This document shows positions 9,527-20,078 of a stretch of 34,971 nucleotides of DNA, piece by piece (positions within the stretch are counted from its first letter, which is position 1; each line of letters begins with the position of its first letter). A program made the position numbers and the translations under genes. The DNA is taken from assembly GCF_003026105.1 (NCBI RefSeq), contig NZ_PYNW01000024.1, positions 1 to 34,971 on the forward strand, given 5' to 3'. Source of the stretch: Photobacterium sp. GB-56. GTDB lineage: Bacteria; Pseudomonadota; Gammaproteobacteria; Enterobacterales; Vibrionaceae. The notes under the pieces are model-generated. The model saw only the letters and a program-made list of their open reading frames with translations. It ran no database searches and was not told where the DNA came from.

Positions 9527-10816
9527 TTGTTTGACCGTTATGAAGCCGGTGAACAGGCGATTCTTGTTCATATTAACTTCACGCAAGATGGGGAATGGGA
9601 AGATCTTAGCGAATTTGAAATGCTGGTCTCCTCAGCGGGCGTCAATACACTGCATGTTGTCACTGGCAGCCGTAAGACTCCGCACCCTAAATATTACGTT
9701 GGAGAAGGTAAGGCACAAGAAATTGCCGACGCGGTAAGAACAGCGGAAGCTGATATCGTTATCTTTAACCACTCCTTGTCTCCCGCTCAAGAGCGTAACT
9801 TGGAGCAAATTTGTCAGTGTCGTGTACTCGACAGAACAGGTTTGATCTTAGATATATTTGCTCAACGCGCACGTACCCATGAAGGTAAGTTGCAAGTCGA
9901 GCTTGCACAGTTACGTCATATATCAACCCGATTGATTCGTGGTTGGACTCACCTTGAGCGACAGAAAGGGGGGATAGGTCTGCGTGGACCTGGTGAAACG
10001 CAGCTTGAAACAGATAGACGTTTATTGCGCGATCGAATTAAAACAATTCTACGTCGTTTAGATAAAGTGGCTAAACAGCGTGATCAAGGAAGACGTGCGC
10101 GTAATCGTGCAGAAATTCCAACGATCTCATTAGTGGGATATACCAATGCTGGTAAATCCACACTCTTTAATCGGATCACCGATGCGGGGGTTTACGCCGC
10201 CGATCAACTGTTTGCAACTCTAGATCCTACACTACGTAAAATAGCAGTGGCTGATGTAGGTACAGCGATTTTAGCTGATACCGTTGGATTTATTCGACAT
10301 CTTCCCCACGATCTAGTGGCAGCATTTAAAGCTACCCTTAAAGAAACACAAGAGGCTGATCTTTTACTTCATGTGGTTGATGCAAGTGATGATCGCTTCC
10401 GTGAAAACATTGAAGCTGTTGAAACAGTACTAGAAGAAATTGATGCGGGTGAGGTGCCTACTTTAATTATCATGAATAAAATTGATAATTTAGAGCATGC
10501 AGAACCTCGTATTGAACGAGATGAAGAGGGAGTTCCTCGTCGCGTTTGGGTTTCAGCGATGGAAGGGCAAGGCATTGACTTGTTATTCCAAGCACTAACT
10601 GAACGCCTCTCCGGTACGATGGTAGCGCATACCTTACGTGTACCCCCTGAAATGATTGGGCGTATCCGTAGCAAGTTTTATCGGCTGGGATGTATTTTAC
10701 AAGAAGAATACGAATCAGACGGTTATTTGATGATTGATATTCGTTTGCCTTTGGCGGAATGGTCTCGATTACAAAAAAGAGAAAGTACTTCGTTAGATGA
10801 CTTTATCGTTGCTTAA
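9527..10816 (+). CDS. hflX: Ribosome-splitting GTPase HflX
   Basis: HflX is an Obg-class GTPase that binds the 50S E site and splits stalled ribosomes, notably in heat stress. The HflX domain includes GGIGLRGPGETQLETDRR (148-165). The G domain has G1 GYTNAGKS (204-211), DTVG (251-254) and NKID (317-320). The start is TTG at 9527, preceded by AAGGAG (9513-9518); the protein then begins FDRYEAGEQAILVHI as in E. coli. An ATG at 9522 is closer to the Shine-Dalgarno sequence but is out of frame. It is part of the hfq-hflX-hflK-hflC run. Confidence 0.96.
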   Translation: MFDRYEAGEQAILVHINFTQDGEWEDLSEFEMLVSSAGVNTLHVVTGSRKTPHPKYYVGEGKAQEIADAVRTAEADIVIFNHSLSPAQERNLEQICQCRVLDRTGLILDIFAQRARTHEGKLQVELAQLRHISTRLIRGWTHLERQKGGIGLRGPGETQLETDRRLLRDRIKTILRRLDKVAKQRDQGRRARNRAEIPTISLVGYTNAGKSTLFNRITDAGVYAADQLFATLDPTLRKIAVADVGTAILADTVGFIRHLPHDLVAAFKATLKETQEADLLLHVVDASDDRFRENIEAVETVLEEIDAGEVPTLIIMNKIDNLEHAEPRIERDEEGVPRRVWVSAMEGQGIDLLFQALTERLSGTMVAHTLRVPPEMIGRIRSKFYRLGCILQEEYESDGYLMIDIRLPLAEWSRLQKRESTSLDDFIVA

Positions 10817-10870
10817 TGGATTACTAGAGTGATAAAAACTGTCGTCATATCATATTGATGGAGTTCTATA

Positions 10871-12037
10871 ATGGCGTGGAATGAGCCTGGAAACAACGGC
10901 GGCCGTGATGATAAAGACCCTTGGGGTAATAATAATCGCGGTGGACGTGAACAAGGACCACCAGATCTCGATGAGGTTTTTTCAAAACTAAGTCGTAAAG
11001 TTGGCGGTGTGTTTGGAAATAAAAAAGGGCCGAGTGGCAGCGGGAGCGCTGTTGGCTTGGGGGCTGTTGCCGTATTAGCTGCGGCGGTTTGGGGTTTTTC
11101 TGGTTTTTACACCATTGGCGAAGCAGAGCAAGGTGTTGTGCTACGTTTTGGTAAGTTTGATCAAGTTGTAAAACCCGGTCTGAACTGGAAACCAACGTTT
11201 ATTGATGAAGTTATCCCAGTCAACATTCAAGCAATTCGTTCTCTTCGTGCATCTGGCTTGATGTTAACGAAAGATGAAAACGTTCTGAAAGTTGAAATGG
11301 ATGTTCAGTACCGTGTTGATAACGCTGAGAAGTACCTATTTAGCGTAACGAATGCTGATGACAGTTTGCGTCAGGCAACCGATTCTGCACTTCGTGCCGT
11401 GATTGGTGATTCAACGATGGATCAGGCATTGACGACAGGTCGTCAGACTATTCGTGCGAATACTCAAGCAGCAATTGATAAAATTATTGCAAAATACGAC
11501 ATGGGTATCCGTGTTGTTGATGTGAACTTCCAATCAGCTCGTCCACCTGAAGCGGTGAAAGATGCATTTGATGATGCTATCGCAGCGCGAGAAGATGAAG
11601 AGCGTTACGTTCGTGAAGCAGAAGCTTACAGTAATGATATTTTGCCTAAAGCAACGGGTCGTGCTGAGCGTCTGAAGAACGAAGCTGAAGGTTACTCTGA
11701 GCGTGTTGTTAATGGCGCATTGGGTGATGTAGCACAGTTTGATAAATTGTTGCCACAATACCTAGCAGCGAAAGAAGTGACACGTGAGCGTTTGTATCTA
11801 GATACCATGGAGAAGGTGTACAGTAACACCAGCAAAGTGTTAATTGATACGAAATCAGGTGGCAGTAATAATATGATGTACTTACCACTTGATAAGCTGA
11901 TGTCTCAGTCAAATCAAGCTGATAAGAAAACCGATAATTCAGATCGTTTAAGCGGTATTGAATTAGAAAAAGTAGAAACTCCAACTCCAGTTGCACCTGC
12001 TTCTCGTGCTGATACTGGCCGTCAAGGGAGATATTAA
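10871..12037 (+). CDS. hflK: FtsH modulator subunit HflK
   Basis: HflK pairs with HflC in a large membrane cage around the FtsH protease and limits its access to membrane substrates. The first 55 residues are Gly-, Asn- and Asp-rich and cytoplasmic. One membrane segment lies at about 61-80. The SPFH/band-7 domain follows (GEAEQGVVLRFGKF onward) and ends in a coiled-coil-prone region rich in Ala, Glu and Arg. A Pro/Thr-rich tail closes the 388-residue protein. A GATGGAG site precedes the ATG, and hflC begins 2 nt after the stop. Confidence 0.96.
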   Translation: MAWNEPGNNGGRDDKDPWGNNNRGGREQGPPDLDEVFSKLSRKVGGVFGNKKGPSGSGSAVGLGAVAVLAAAVWGFSGFYTIGEAEQGVVLRFGKFDQVVKPGLNWKPTFIDEVIPVNIQAIRSLRASGLMLTKDENVLKVEMDVQYRVDNAEKYLFSVTNADDSLRQATDSALRAVIGDSTMDQALTTGRQTIRANTQAAIDKIIAKYDMGIRVVDVNFQSARPPEAVKDAFDDAIAAREDEERYVREAEAYSNDILPKATGRAERLKNEAEGYSERVVNGALGDVAQFDKLLPQYLAAKEVTRERLYLDTMEKVYSNTSKVLIDTKSGGSNNMMYLPLDKLMSQSNQADKKTDNSDRLSGIELEKVETPTPVAPASRADTGRQGRY

Positions 12038-12039
12038 TT

Positions 12040-13041
12040 ATGCGTAAGTTAATGATCCCAGTAGTAGTGATTTTTATTGCTCTATTATTGATGTCAGTGT
12101 TTGTCGTAAAAGAAGGTGAGCGTGGTATCGTGGTGCGTTTCGGTCGTATCTTAAAAGATAACAATACTGAAATTGCCCGTATTTATCAGCCCGGCCTACA
12201 TTTTAAAGTACCAGTGTTTGACCGTGTTCATGATTTAGATGCGCGTATTCAAACTATGGATGATCAGGCTGATCGTTTCTTAACAGCTGAGAAGAAAGAC
12301 GTGATCATTGATACCTATGTGAAATGGCGTATCAAAGATTTTGGTAAGTACTACTTAGCAACAGGTGGTGGTAATACATCAACTGCAGAAGCGCTATTAA
12401 AGCGTAAAGTAGTCGATAGCCTACGTGCTGAAATCGGTTCGAAAGAAATTAAGCAGATCGTGTCTGGAGAAGACAGCATTTCAACACCAACTACAGCGTC
12501 TGATATTGCACAAACTAAAGCGGCTAAAGCTGCTCTAGCGGTAATTGAAGGTGTAGTACCGGTGAAGGAAGTTGAAGGCCAGCGTGATAAAATCATGGCA
12601 GATGTACTTGAAGAAACGCGTGAAAGTGCGAAAGATTTGGGTATTGAAGTGGTTGATTTCCGAATTAAGAAAATTAACCTACCAGATGAAATCAGTGAGT
12701 CTATCTACCGTCGTATGCGTGCCGAGCGAGAATCAGTAGCGCGTAGTTACCGTTCGCAAGGTCGTCAACGTGCTGAAGAGTTACGTGCACGTTCTGAGCT
12801 TGAAGTAGCGACTGTTCTTTCTGAAGCAAAACGTAAAGCACAGGTTATTCGTGGTGACGCGGATGCAAAAGCGGCAGAGATTTACTCAAAAGCTTATAGC
12901 CAAAACCCAGAGTTCTACAGTTTCTGGCGTTCGCTTAAAGCTTACGAGAAGAGCTTCAACTCTAAAAATGATGTATTGGTTGTTGATCCTAACAATGAAT
13001 TCTTTAAGTACATGAATCATTCAGAACTTAAAGCAAACTAA
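12040..13041 (+). CDS. hflC: FtsH modulator subunit HflC
   Basis: HflC is the partner of HflK in the FtsH-regulating complex. It has an N-terminal membrane anchor at about residues 5-23, then a band-7 domain beginning KEGERGIVVRFGRI. The helical stretch RMRAERESVARSYRSQGRQ and the alanine-rich coiled coil (SEAKRKAQVIRGDADAKAAE) are characteristic. The length of 333 is normal. It starts 2 nt after hflK, so the two subunits are probably made together. A strong terminator follows at 13073. Confidence 0.96.
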   Translation: MRKLMIPVVVIFIALLLMSVFVVKEGERGIVVRFGRILKDNNTEIARIYQPGLHFKVPVFDRVHDLDARIQTMDDQADRFLTAEKKDVIIDTYVKWRIKDFGKYYLATGGGNTSTAEALLKRKVVDSLRAEIGSKEIKQIVSGEDSISTPTTASDIAQTKAAKAALAVIEGVVPVKEVEGQRDKIMADVLEETRESAKDLGIEVVDFRIKKINLPDEISESIYRRMRAERESVARSYRSQGRQRAEELRARSELEVATVLSEAKRKAQVIRGDADAKAAEIYSKAYSQNPEFYSFWRSLKAYEKSFNSKNDVLVVDPNNEFFKYMNHSELKAN

Positions 13042-13072
13042 ACCAATCACATCAGACATCTGTTATTGTAAA

Positions 13073-13099
13073 GACAAGGCCTCGGCCTTGTCTTTTTTT
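13073..13099 (+). terminator. Intrinsic terminator after hflC
   Basis: A perfect 8-bp stem GACAAGGC (13073-13080) and GCCTTGTC (13085-13092) with a CTCG loop is followed by seven T. It closes the long nnr-hflC transcription unit. The downstream yjeT starts only 16 nt later, so it depends on read-through or on its own promoter. Confidence 0.92.
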
Positions 13100-13114
13100 A
13101 TGGGGAAAAGAAAA

Positions 13115-13309
13115 ATGTCACATTCAATTTGGATGGCACTAGGCTTAGTGTTAGTGGTTGAAGGCTTAGGGCCATTACTTGCGCCTCGCGGGTGGCGAGA
13201 GATGGTTAACCAGTTAAGCCAACAAAATGATAATAATTTGCGTCGTATTGGCGGCTGTCTGGTTGTTGCCGGTGCGGTTATTGCGTATATGATGTATAGG
13301 CAGATGTAA
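13115..13309 (+). CDS. yjeT: DUF2065 small inner-membrane protein (YjeT)
   Basis: This 64-residue protein begins MSHSIWMALGLVLVVEGLGP, matching the DUF2065 family that sits between hflC and purA in E. coli. Two hydrophobic segments, about residues 4-21 and 45-60, suggest a membrane hairpin. Its function is unknown. I chose ATG 13115 with the GGGGAAAAG site; an in-frame TTG at 13088 lies inside the hflC terminator and is not a credible start. Confidence 0.88.
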   Translation: MSHSIWMALGLVLVVEGLGPLLAPRGWREMVNQLSQQNDNNLRRIGGCLVVAGAVIAYMMYRQM

Positions 13310-13337
13310 AATACATAGCACACAATGGTGACAATTC

Positions 13338-13400
13338 GCTTGCAGAAACGGTCTACACGGCTAAAAAATGACTGCAAGCTGAATGTTAAGGTGCTAGAAT
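13338..13400 (+). promoter_or_regulatory. purA promoter with an inverted repeat
   Basis: An extended -10, TGCTAGAAT, lies at 13392-13400, about 30 nt before purA. A weak -35 CTGCAA is at 13372-13377 with 17-bp spacing. An inverted repeat GCTTGCAG (13338-13345) and CTGCAAGC (13372-13379) overlaps that -35. The repeat does not fit the PurR consensus, so its binder, if any, is unknown. Confidence 0.5.
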
Positions 13401-13424
13401 CCCTTTTTAACTACTGATAGATGA

Positions 13425-14747
<1,323 letters not shown>

Positions 14748-14770
14748 TTATCGCTGATGCGAATTGATTT

Positions 14771-14798
14771 AAAAACCAGCTTTCGGGCTGGTTTTTTT
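14771..14798 (+). terminator. Intrinsic terminator after purA
   Basis: The stem AAAAACCAGC (14771-14780) and GCTGGTTTTT (14787-14796) with a TTTCGG loop is followed by more T. The same stem sequence recurs after rplI. Confidence 0.92.
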
Positions 14799-14874
14799 AT
14801 ATCTAATTAAAATGAATACTGCCTTATTCGTATATTTTGGAAGTGATATCATTAATTAACGATAGAATGTTAGC

Positions 14875-14901
14875 TAAAGTCTTTAGGCTAGATGTCGATA
14901 A
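14875..14901 (+). promoter_or_regulatory. Sigma-28 (FliA) promoter of motX
   Basis: TAAAGTCT (14875-14882), an 11-bp spacer, then GTCGATAA (14894-14901) matches the flagellar sigma factor consensus TAAAGTTT-N11-GCCGATAA at all but two positions. It ends 25 nt before the motX ATG. Late flagellar genes are usually read from such promoters. Confidence 0.85.
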
Positions 14902-14926
14902 AAAGTTATCCCTAGCCTGAGATCTA

Positions 14927-15559
14927 ATGATGAAAAAGCTTCCGATCTTATTATTGACTAGCCAGTTATTTATATCTGCCGCTTACGCATTGGATAATGT
15001 GGGAGATGCTGTTCCCATTTATAGCGATGATGAACTGATACAGCTTTTTGAAACGAACCAGCATTTAAAAAAAATAAAAGCTGATGATTGCCAGCTTGTA
15101 CAAGATATTAAAGCGCGCGCTGAGCGAGTAGAGTCACCTTCTTATCAGTTTTTATATGGTGATATGTTGGCTTGGGGCGTGTGTGTAGACAAAGATGTCG
15201 AGCAAGGTTTGTATTATATGCGAGCGGCTGCGCAGCAAGGCTCACCGGTAGCACTTGAACAATTAGGGCGTTATTATGCGAACGGAGTGTTATTGCAACA
15301 AGATAAAGAGCGTGCGATCCCGTATTTACGAGAAGCTGCGGCGCTAGGAAATATTAAAGCGCGTCTTCAGTTAGCTGAACTATTAGTGTCAGATCATGGT
15401 AGTCCACTTGATTACGAAGATGCTTATCGCTGGCTGTATCAAACCACGACGGCGAATAAATCGTTATATAACCAACTGAATACGTTACGTCGAAAATTAG
15501 AATTACGTATGCCTGAAAATATTATTGCTCGGGCAAAACAACGTTCAAGTTTATGGTAA
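14927..15559 (+). CDS. motX: Na+-driven flagellar motor protein MotX
   Basis: MotX, with MotY, forms the periplasmic T ring that holds the PomA/PomB stators in the sodium-driven polar flagellum of Vibrionaceae. The 210-residue protein has a signal peptide ending near AAYA (21), two cysteines (C55 and C86), and two to three Sel1-type repeats: about 72-106 (YGDMLAWGVCVDKDVEQGLY), 107-143 (LGRYYANGVLLQQDKERAIP) and 144-175. The call rests on length, cysteines, Sel1 repeats, the position after purA and the sigma-28 promoter. ATG 14927 and ATG 14930 are both possible starts. Confidence 0.9.
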   Translation: MMKKLPILLLTSQLFISAAYALDNVGDAVPIYSDDELIQLFETNQHLKKIKADDCQLVQDIKARAERVESPSYQFLYGDMLAWGVCVDKDVEQGLYYMRAAAQQGSPVALEQLGRYYANGVLLQQDKERAIPYLREAAALGNIKARLQLAELLVSDHGSPLDYEDAYRWLYQTTTANKSLYNQLNTLRRKLELRMPENIIARAKQRSSLW

Positions 15560-15590
15560 CCTGTCCCAAATAACCCAGTAACCAGATAAA

Positions 15591-15615
15591 AAAGCACAGC
15601 ATTTCGCTGTGCTTT
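15591..15615. terminator. Bidirectional terminator between motX and hmp
   Basis: AAAGCACAGC (15591-15600) pairs with GCTGTGCTTT (15606-15615) around a 5-nt loop. A-rich and T-rich flanks on both sides let it serve the convergent motX and hmp genes. Confidence 0.85.
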
Positions 15616-15635
15616 GTTGTATTAGCTGCGTTAAG

Positions 15636-16838
15636 TTATAGGACTTTGTGTGGGCCGAAACATTCGTAGTGAATACGATCTTCAGATACACCTAATGCTA
15701 ATAGCTGTTTAGCGATATATTGCATGAAGGCAACAGGACCACAGAAGTAAAAGTGCATGTTTTCATCTGTTAGCTGTGGTGCTATCGTGCTGAGATCCAT
15801 CAAACCTTGGTAGTCATAATCTTCGGCAGGAAGATCGCTATCAAGTGGTGCGTTATACCAAGTGATATCTTGAATGTGATTGTGCTGCTGCGCGAGTGCT
15901 TTTACCTGTTTTTTGTAGGCATGATGTGCGCCATTTTCTGTGGCATGTAGCCAGTTAACAGGTGCTTGGTGATCTGTTAGTGATTCAAGCATTGAAAGCG
16001 TTGGCGTTAAACCCACACCTGCGGAAAGTAATGTGACAGGTGTGTTTGCTTCAACATCTAAGAAGAAGTCACCAGCAGGGGCGGCAAGCATTACTTTATC
16101 GCCAATATTGATATTGTTATGTAAGTAGTTTGAAACTTTACCGTGAGATTCACGTTTTACTGAAATACGGTACTGATCATCTTGTGGTGCCGAAGATAAG
16201 CTATATTGACGGATTTCTTGGTTCTCTAATTCGTCAGCATTAAGGTAGATCCCCAGATACTGCCCAGGTTTATAGCTTGCGACCTTACCGCCATCTGTAG
16301 GTTTAAAGGTAAAGCTCGTGATAAATTCGCTGTCTTTTTGCTTGTTAGTGACTACGAACTCACGAGTGCCACGCCACCCACCAACTTTATTCGCATTTTC
16401 TTGATAGATTTCTTCTTCACGATTGATGAAAATATTAGCCAGTAAACCATAAGCTTCAGCCCAAGCGTCTAATACCTCTTGTCCTGGCGCTAATAATTCA
16501 TCAATGGTGGCGATAAGGTGAGAGCCAACAATATTGTATTGCTCAGCGGTGATCATAAAACTGGTATGTTTGTGAGCAATCTTTTCTACTGCTGGTAAAA
16601 GCACAGCAAGATTTTCGATATTATTGGCATAAGCACAAATGGCATTAAATAACGCTTTTTGTTGGCTAGAAGGTTCGTTATTTTCCCCATTTTTTTGGTG
16701 GCTCATGTTAAAAACATCTTTTAACTCAGGGTTATGGTTAAACATACGTTGATAGAAATGTTGGGTAACCATAGGGCCTGCTTCTGCAATGACAGGAGCT
16801 GTTGTTTTAACAATATCGATCGTTTTTTGACTAAGCAT
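15636..16838 (-). CDS. hmp: Nitric oxide dioxygenase (flavohemoglobin Hmp)
   Basis: Hmp oxidises nitric oxide to nitrate using O2, NAD(P)H, FAD and heme. From the ATG at 16838 it has 400 residues. The globin domain has the B10 tyrosine Y29 and the proximal histidine H91 in KHTSF. A six-residue insert after NMSHQKNG makes it slightly longer there than E. coli Hmp. The reductase part has the FAD motif RQYSLS, the NAD(P) loop [16 protein letters not shown] and the C-terminal [10 protein letters not shown] prefer ATG 16838 over a GTG two codons upstream because an AGGAAG site is correctly placed and the start then aligns with E. coli. nsrR is divergent. Confidence 0.96.
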   Translation of the reverse strand: MLSQKTIDIVKTTAPVIAEAGPMVTQHFYQRMFNHNPELKDVFNMSHQKNGENNEPSSQQKALFNAICAYANNIENLAVLLPAVEKIAHKHTSFMITAEQYNIVGSHLIATIDELLAPGQEVLDAWAEAYGLLANIFINREEEIYQENANKVGGWRGTREFVVTNKQKDSEFITSFTFKPTDGGKVASYKPGQYLGIYLNADELENQEIRQYSLSSAPQDDQYRISVKRESHGKVSNYLHNNINIGDKVMLAAPAGDFFLDVEANTPVTLLSAGVGLTPTLSMLESLTDHQAPVNWLHATENGAHHAYKKQVKALAQQHNHIQDITWYNAPLDSDLPAEDYDYQGLMDLSTIAPQLTDENMHFYFCGPVAFMQYIAKQLLALGVSEDRIHYECFGPHKVL

Positions 16839-16852
16839 GAGCACTTCCTATA

Positions 16853-16875
16853 AACATGTATTTATAATGTATGTT
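16853..16875. promoter_or_regulatory. NsrR box 1
   Basis: A 23-bp imperfect palindrome has halves AACATGTATT and AATGTATGTT around TAT. It agrees with most positions of the NsrR consensus (AAGATGYATTT-N-AAATRCATCTT). It lies just upstream of the hmp start. Confidence 0.75.
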
Positions 16876-16877
16876 AT

Positions 16878-16900
16878 AAGTTGTATCTGATCTGTATCTT
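16878..16900. promoter_or_regulatory. NsrR box 2
   Basis: A second 23-bp site begins AAGTTGTATCT and ends CTGTATCTT, about 18 of 23 positions matching the NsrR consensus. Its centre is 25 bp from that of box 1. It lies in the spacer of a candidate hmp promoter, TTGACT (16903-16908, minus) with TACAAC (16880-16885), so binding would block it. Confidence 0.65.
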
Positions 16901-16942
16901 TTAGTCAATAAGAAGATTAAAATAACAACAGGAGGAGCCATT

Positions 16943-17377
16943 GTGCAGTTAACTAGTTTTACCGATTACGGCTTACGAGCTCTGATATATCTTGCGTCGC
17001 TACCAGAAGGTGAGCTAACAAGTATTACGAAAGTGACAGAAATATACAATGTGTCACGTAACCATATGGTTAAAATAATCAATAAATTAGGTCAATTAGG
17101 CTATATCGAAACGGTGCGCGGAAAAAATGGTGGTATTCGTTTAGGTAAGTCAGCTGAATCTATTATTGTTGGCGATGTCGTACGTGCAATAGAACCGTTA
17201 CAGATTGTTAATTGTAGCCTTGATTTTTGCCATATAACGCCAGCTTGCCGATTAAAAGGTGTGCTTGCTGATGCAAGAGAAGCATTTTTGGCTGAGCTAG
17301 ATAAATATACCTTGTTAACCTTAGTTGAAGATAATGCGCCGTTGCTGAATTTATTAAGCAACCCTAACAAGTTATAA
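16943..17377 (+). CDS. nsrR: Nitric-oxide-sensing repressor NsrR
   Basis: NsrR is an Rrf2-family repressor whose iron-sulfur cluster is destroyed by nitric oxide, releasing hmp and related genes. The 144-residue protein has an N-terminal winged helix ([27 protein letters not shown]) and cluster cysteines C91, C96 and C102 in [15 protein letters not shown], the same spacing as E. coli. The start is GTG at 16943 with a strong GGAGGA site (16931-16936). It is divergent from hmp and upstream of rnr, so it probably regulates both itself and hmp. Confidence 0.95.
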   Translation: MQLTSFTDYGLRALIYLASLPEGELTSITKVTEIYNVSRNHMVKIINKLGQLGYIETVRGKNGGIRLGKSAESIIVGDVVRAIEPLQIVNCSLDFCHITPACRLKGVLADAREAFLAELDKYTLLTLVEDNAPLLNLLSNPNKL

Positions 17378-17427
17378 AACATCATTTGGTTATACGTTTA
17401 ATTAGCATATTCCTCCCAAAATTTAGT

Positions 17428-17455
17428 GGAGCAGCAGTCTTTATAGCGCTGCTCC
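17428..17455 (+). other. Hairpin between nsrR and rnr
   Basis: A perfect 8-bp inverted repeat GGAGCAGC (17428-17435) and GCTGCTCC (17448-17455) encloses a 12-nt loop. No T-run follows, so it is not a standard terminator. It could protect the nsrR 3' end or structure the rnr leader. Confidence 0.55.
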
Positions 17456-17516
17456 CGTCTGATCACCTAAAAGCCAGATATACCTCAGGTATAGGTTGGC
17501 CTACAGGAAAAATATA

Positions 17517-20075
17517 ATGTCTAAAGGTACTACCGATTTACCGGTCGACCCTTTTCGCGATCGCGAAGCATCTAATTATGAAAACCCGATCCCAAGCCGT
17601 GAACACTTACTTGAAGTGATTCGTGGTTTTAGTACCCCGGTGAGTCGTGACCAGTTATTTGCTGAGCTAAAGCTAGAAGGCGATGATCACTATGAAGGCT
17701 TACGCCGTCGTTTACGTGCGATGGAGCGTGATGGCCAGTTAATTTTCACCCGTCGTCAATGTTATGCGTTGCCTGAACGTTTAGATTTGATCAAAGGTTA
17801 CGTTATGGGTCACCGTGACGGCTTTGGTTTCTTACGCCCTGAAGGTTCGCTAGGTAAAGACAATGATTTGTTATTACCGCATCACCAAATGCGTGGTGTG
17901 ATCCACGGTGATTACATTTTGGCGCAAGCGGGCGGTGAAGATAAGCGTGGCCGTAAAGAAGCACGTGTTGTTCGTGTGTTAAAAGAAAGCACAGCTCAGA
18001 TTGTTGGCCGTTTTTTCCTTGAAGATGGCATGGGCTATGTGGTGCCAGACGATTCTCGCATTGCTCAAGATATCATTATCCCACAAGACGTTCGCCAAGG
18101 CGCACGTATGGGGAATGTTGTGGTTGTCGAAATTAACCAACGAGCGACGCGTCAACACAATGCTGTTGGTCGTATTGTAGAAGTACTGGGCGAAAATATG
18201 GCGCCGGGTATGGAAATTGATATTGCGTTACGCACCCATGATATTCCGCACGTATGGCCATCAGAAGTTGATAAAGAAATTCAACATTTGACAGAAGAAG
18301 TGCCAGAAGAAGCGAAAAAAGGCCGTGTGGATTTACGTCAATTACCACTGGTCACCATTGATGGCGAAGATGCTCGTGACTTTGATGATGCGGTTCACTG
18401 TGAGCGTACTACATCAGGTGGCTGGCGTTTATGGGTTGCGATTGCTGATGTGAGTTATTACGTCCGTCATAAATCAGCACTTGATAACGAAGCCGTTAAG
18501 CGTGGTAACTCGGTTTACTTCCCTGCACAAGTGATCCCAATGTTGCCGGAAGTACTCTCGAATGGTTTATGTTCACTAAACCCGCAAGTTGATCGCTTGT
18601 GTATGGTGTGTGAAATGACCATTTCTGACACCGGTGAGTTAACAGGTTACAAGCACTACGAAGCGGTCATGAATTCTCACGCTCGTTTGACTTACACCAA
18701 AGTAAGTAAAATGCTTGAAGGCGATGAAGAACTTCGTCAGCGTTATGAACCACTTGTTCCGCATTTAGAAGAGCTTTATAGCATGTTCAAAGTGCTGAAA
18801 GCAGCACGTGAAGAACGTGGTGCGATTGAATTTGAAACGGTTGAAACTCAGTTCATTTTCAATGCAGATCGTAAGATTGACCGTATTGTGCCTGCTGTGC
18901 GAAATGAAGCGCATAAGATCATCGAAGAATGTATGATTTTAGCCAATATTGCCTCTGCACGTTTTGTTGAAAGTGCAAAAGAGCCAGCATTATACCGTGT
19001 TCACGATACCCCAGGTGAAGAGCGCCTACAGGGCTTTCGTGATTTCTTAGGTGAACTAAGCTTACATCTTGGCGGTGGTTTAGAGCCTACACCAAAAGAT
19101 TATGCAGAGCTGGCAAATGCGATTCAAACTCGAAAAGATCGCGAGTTGATCCAAACCATGCTGCTACGCTCAATGAAGCAGGCGGTATACCAAGGTGACA
19201 ATATTGGACACTTTGGCTTGGCATTAACTGAATATGCGCACTTTACCTCGCCAATTCGTCGCTACCCTGATTTAACGCTGCACCGCGCGATTAAATACTT
19301 AGTTGCGAAGCAAGCAGGTAACAGTGGTAACACAACACCAACGGGTGGTTTCCATTACTCATTTGATGAAATTGATGCATTAGGTGAGCAATGTTCAATG
19401 ACTGAGCGCCGTGCTGATGACGCAACGCGTGATGTCTCTGATTGGCTTAAATGTGAATACATGCAAGATCACTTAGGCGATGAGTTCGACGGTGTGATTG
19501 CCAATGTGACAGGTTTTGGCTTCTTTGTTCGCTTAAACGAATTGAACATTGATGGCTTAGTTCATATTTCAAACCTAGCGAATGACTACTACCAGTTTGA
19601 TCCAGTAGGTCAACGCTTGGTAGGTGATAGCTCAGGTGTGGTATACCGTTTAGGCGATACCGTGAAAGTGAAAGTAGCATCGATTAACTTAAACGATCGT
19701 CAGATTGACTTTGATATTGTTGGCGCTGAGCGCAAGCAACGTGGCGCAGGTAAAACGGCTAAGAGTCATGAGAAAAAACAGCGTTTACGTAAAGCCGATG
19801 GTCTACGTCGTCAAAGCCTGAAAGTGTACAAATCAGAAGATGGCGTGGCAAAACAAGAAGAGCGCAGTGAATCAAAACGCGAACGTTCTTCGGTACGTAA
19901 AAAGCTAAAAGAAGGCGCAATTCCACTGGCGGACGAGAAGAACAAACCGAAGCCAAAGAAACGCCGTAAGCCAACGGATGAAAAACCGAAAGCTGAGACA
20001 AAAAAGAAACCGAAATCTCGCAAAAAGAAAAAGCAACGTGCGGGAAAAGCCGAACGCGCAGCAAAGAAGAGTTAA
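17517..20075 (+). CDS. rnr: Exoribonuclease R
   Basis: RNase R degrades structured RNA 3' to 5', including rRNA fragments and tmRNA-tagged messages. From ATG 17517 it has 852 residues. An N-terminal helix-turn-helix region lies at about 23-85, then two cold-shock domains. The RNB catalytic domain starts near 265 with [14 protein letters not shown] (280-293), whose aspartates bind metal. An S1 domain covers about 645-730. The tail from about 735 is very rich in Lys and Arg. An AGGAA site precedes this ATG; an upstream in-frame TTG at 17496 lacks one. rlmB follows after 3 nt. Confidence 0.96.
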   Translation: MSKGTTDLPVDPFRDREASNYENPIPSREHLLEVIRGFSTPVSRDQLFAELKLEGDDHYEGLRRRLRAMERDGQLIFTRRQCYALPERLDLIKGYVMGHRDGFGFLRPEGSLGKDNDLLLPHHQMRGVIHGDYILAQAGGEDKRGRKEARVVRVLKESTAQIVGRFFLEDGMGYVVPDDSRIAQDIIIPQDVRQGARMGNVVVVEINQRATRQHNAVGRIVEVLGENMAPGMEIDIALRTHDIPHVWPSEVDKEIQHLTEEVPEEAKKGRVDLRQLPLVTIDGEDARDFDDAVHCERTTSGGWRLWVAIADVSYYVRHKSALDNEAVKRGNSVYFPAQVIPMLPEVLSNGLCSLNPQVDRLCMVCEMTISDTGELTGYKHYEAVMNSHARLTYTKVSKMLEGDEELRQRYEPLVPHLEELYSMFKVLKAAREERGAIEFETVETQFIFNADRKIDRIVPAVRNEAHKIIEECMILANIASARFVESAKEPALYRVHDTPGEERLQGFRDFLGELSLHLGGGLEPTPKDYAELANAIQTRKDRELIQTMLLRSMKQAVYQGDNIGHFGLALTEYAHFTSPIRRYPDLTLHRAIKYLVAKQAGNSGNTTPTGGFHYSFDEIDALGEQCSMTERRADDATRDVSDWLKCEYMQDHLGDEFDGVIANVTGFGFFVRLNELNIDGLVHISNLANDYYQFDPVGQRLVGDSSGVVYRLGDTVKVKVASINLNDRQIDFDIVGAERKQRGAGKTAKSHEKKQRLRKADGLRRQSLKVYKSEDGVAKQEERSESKRERSSVRKKLKEGAIPLADEKNKPKPKKRRKPTDEKPKAETKKKPKSRKKKKQRAGKAERAAKKS

Positions 20076-20078
20076 ACC

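Noticed and set aside
9522..9737. 71-codon plus-strand ORF starting at ATG 9522
   Set aside because: It overlaps hflX in another frame, and the conserved protein is HflX from TTG 9527.
13088..13114. Longer yjeT from TTG 13088
   Set aside because: The TTG lies inside the hflC terminator stem; ATG 13115 fits the family and has a ribosome site.
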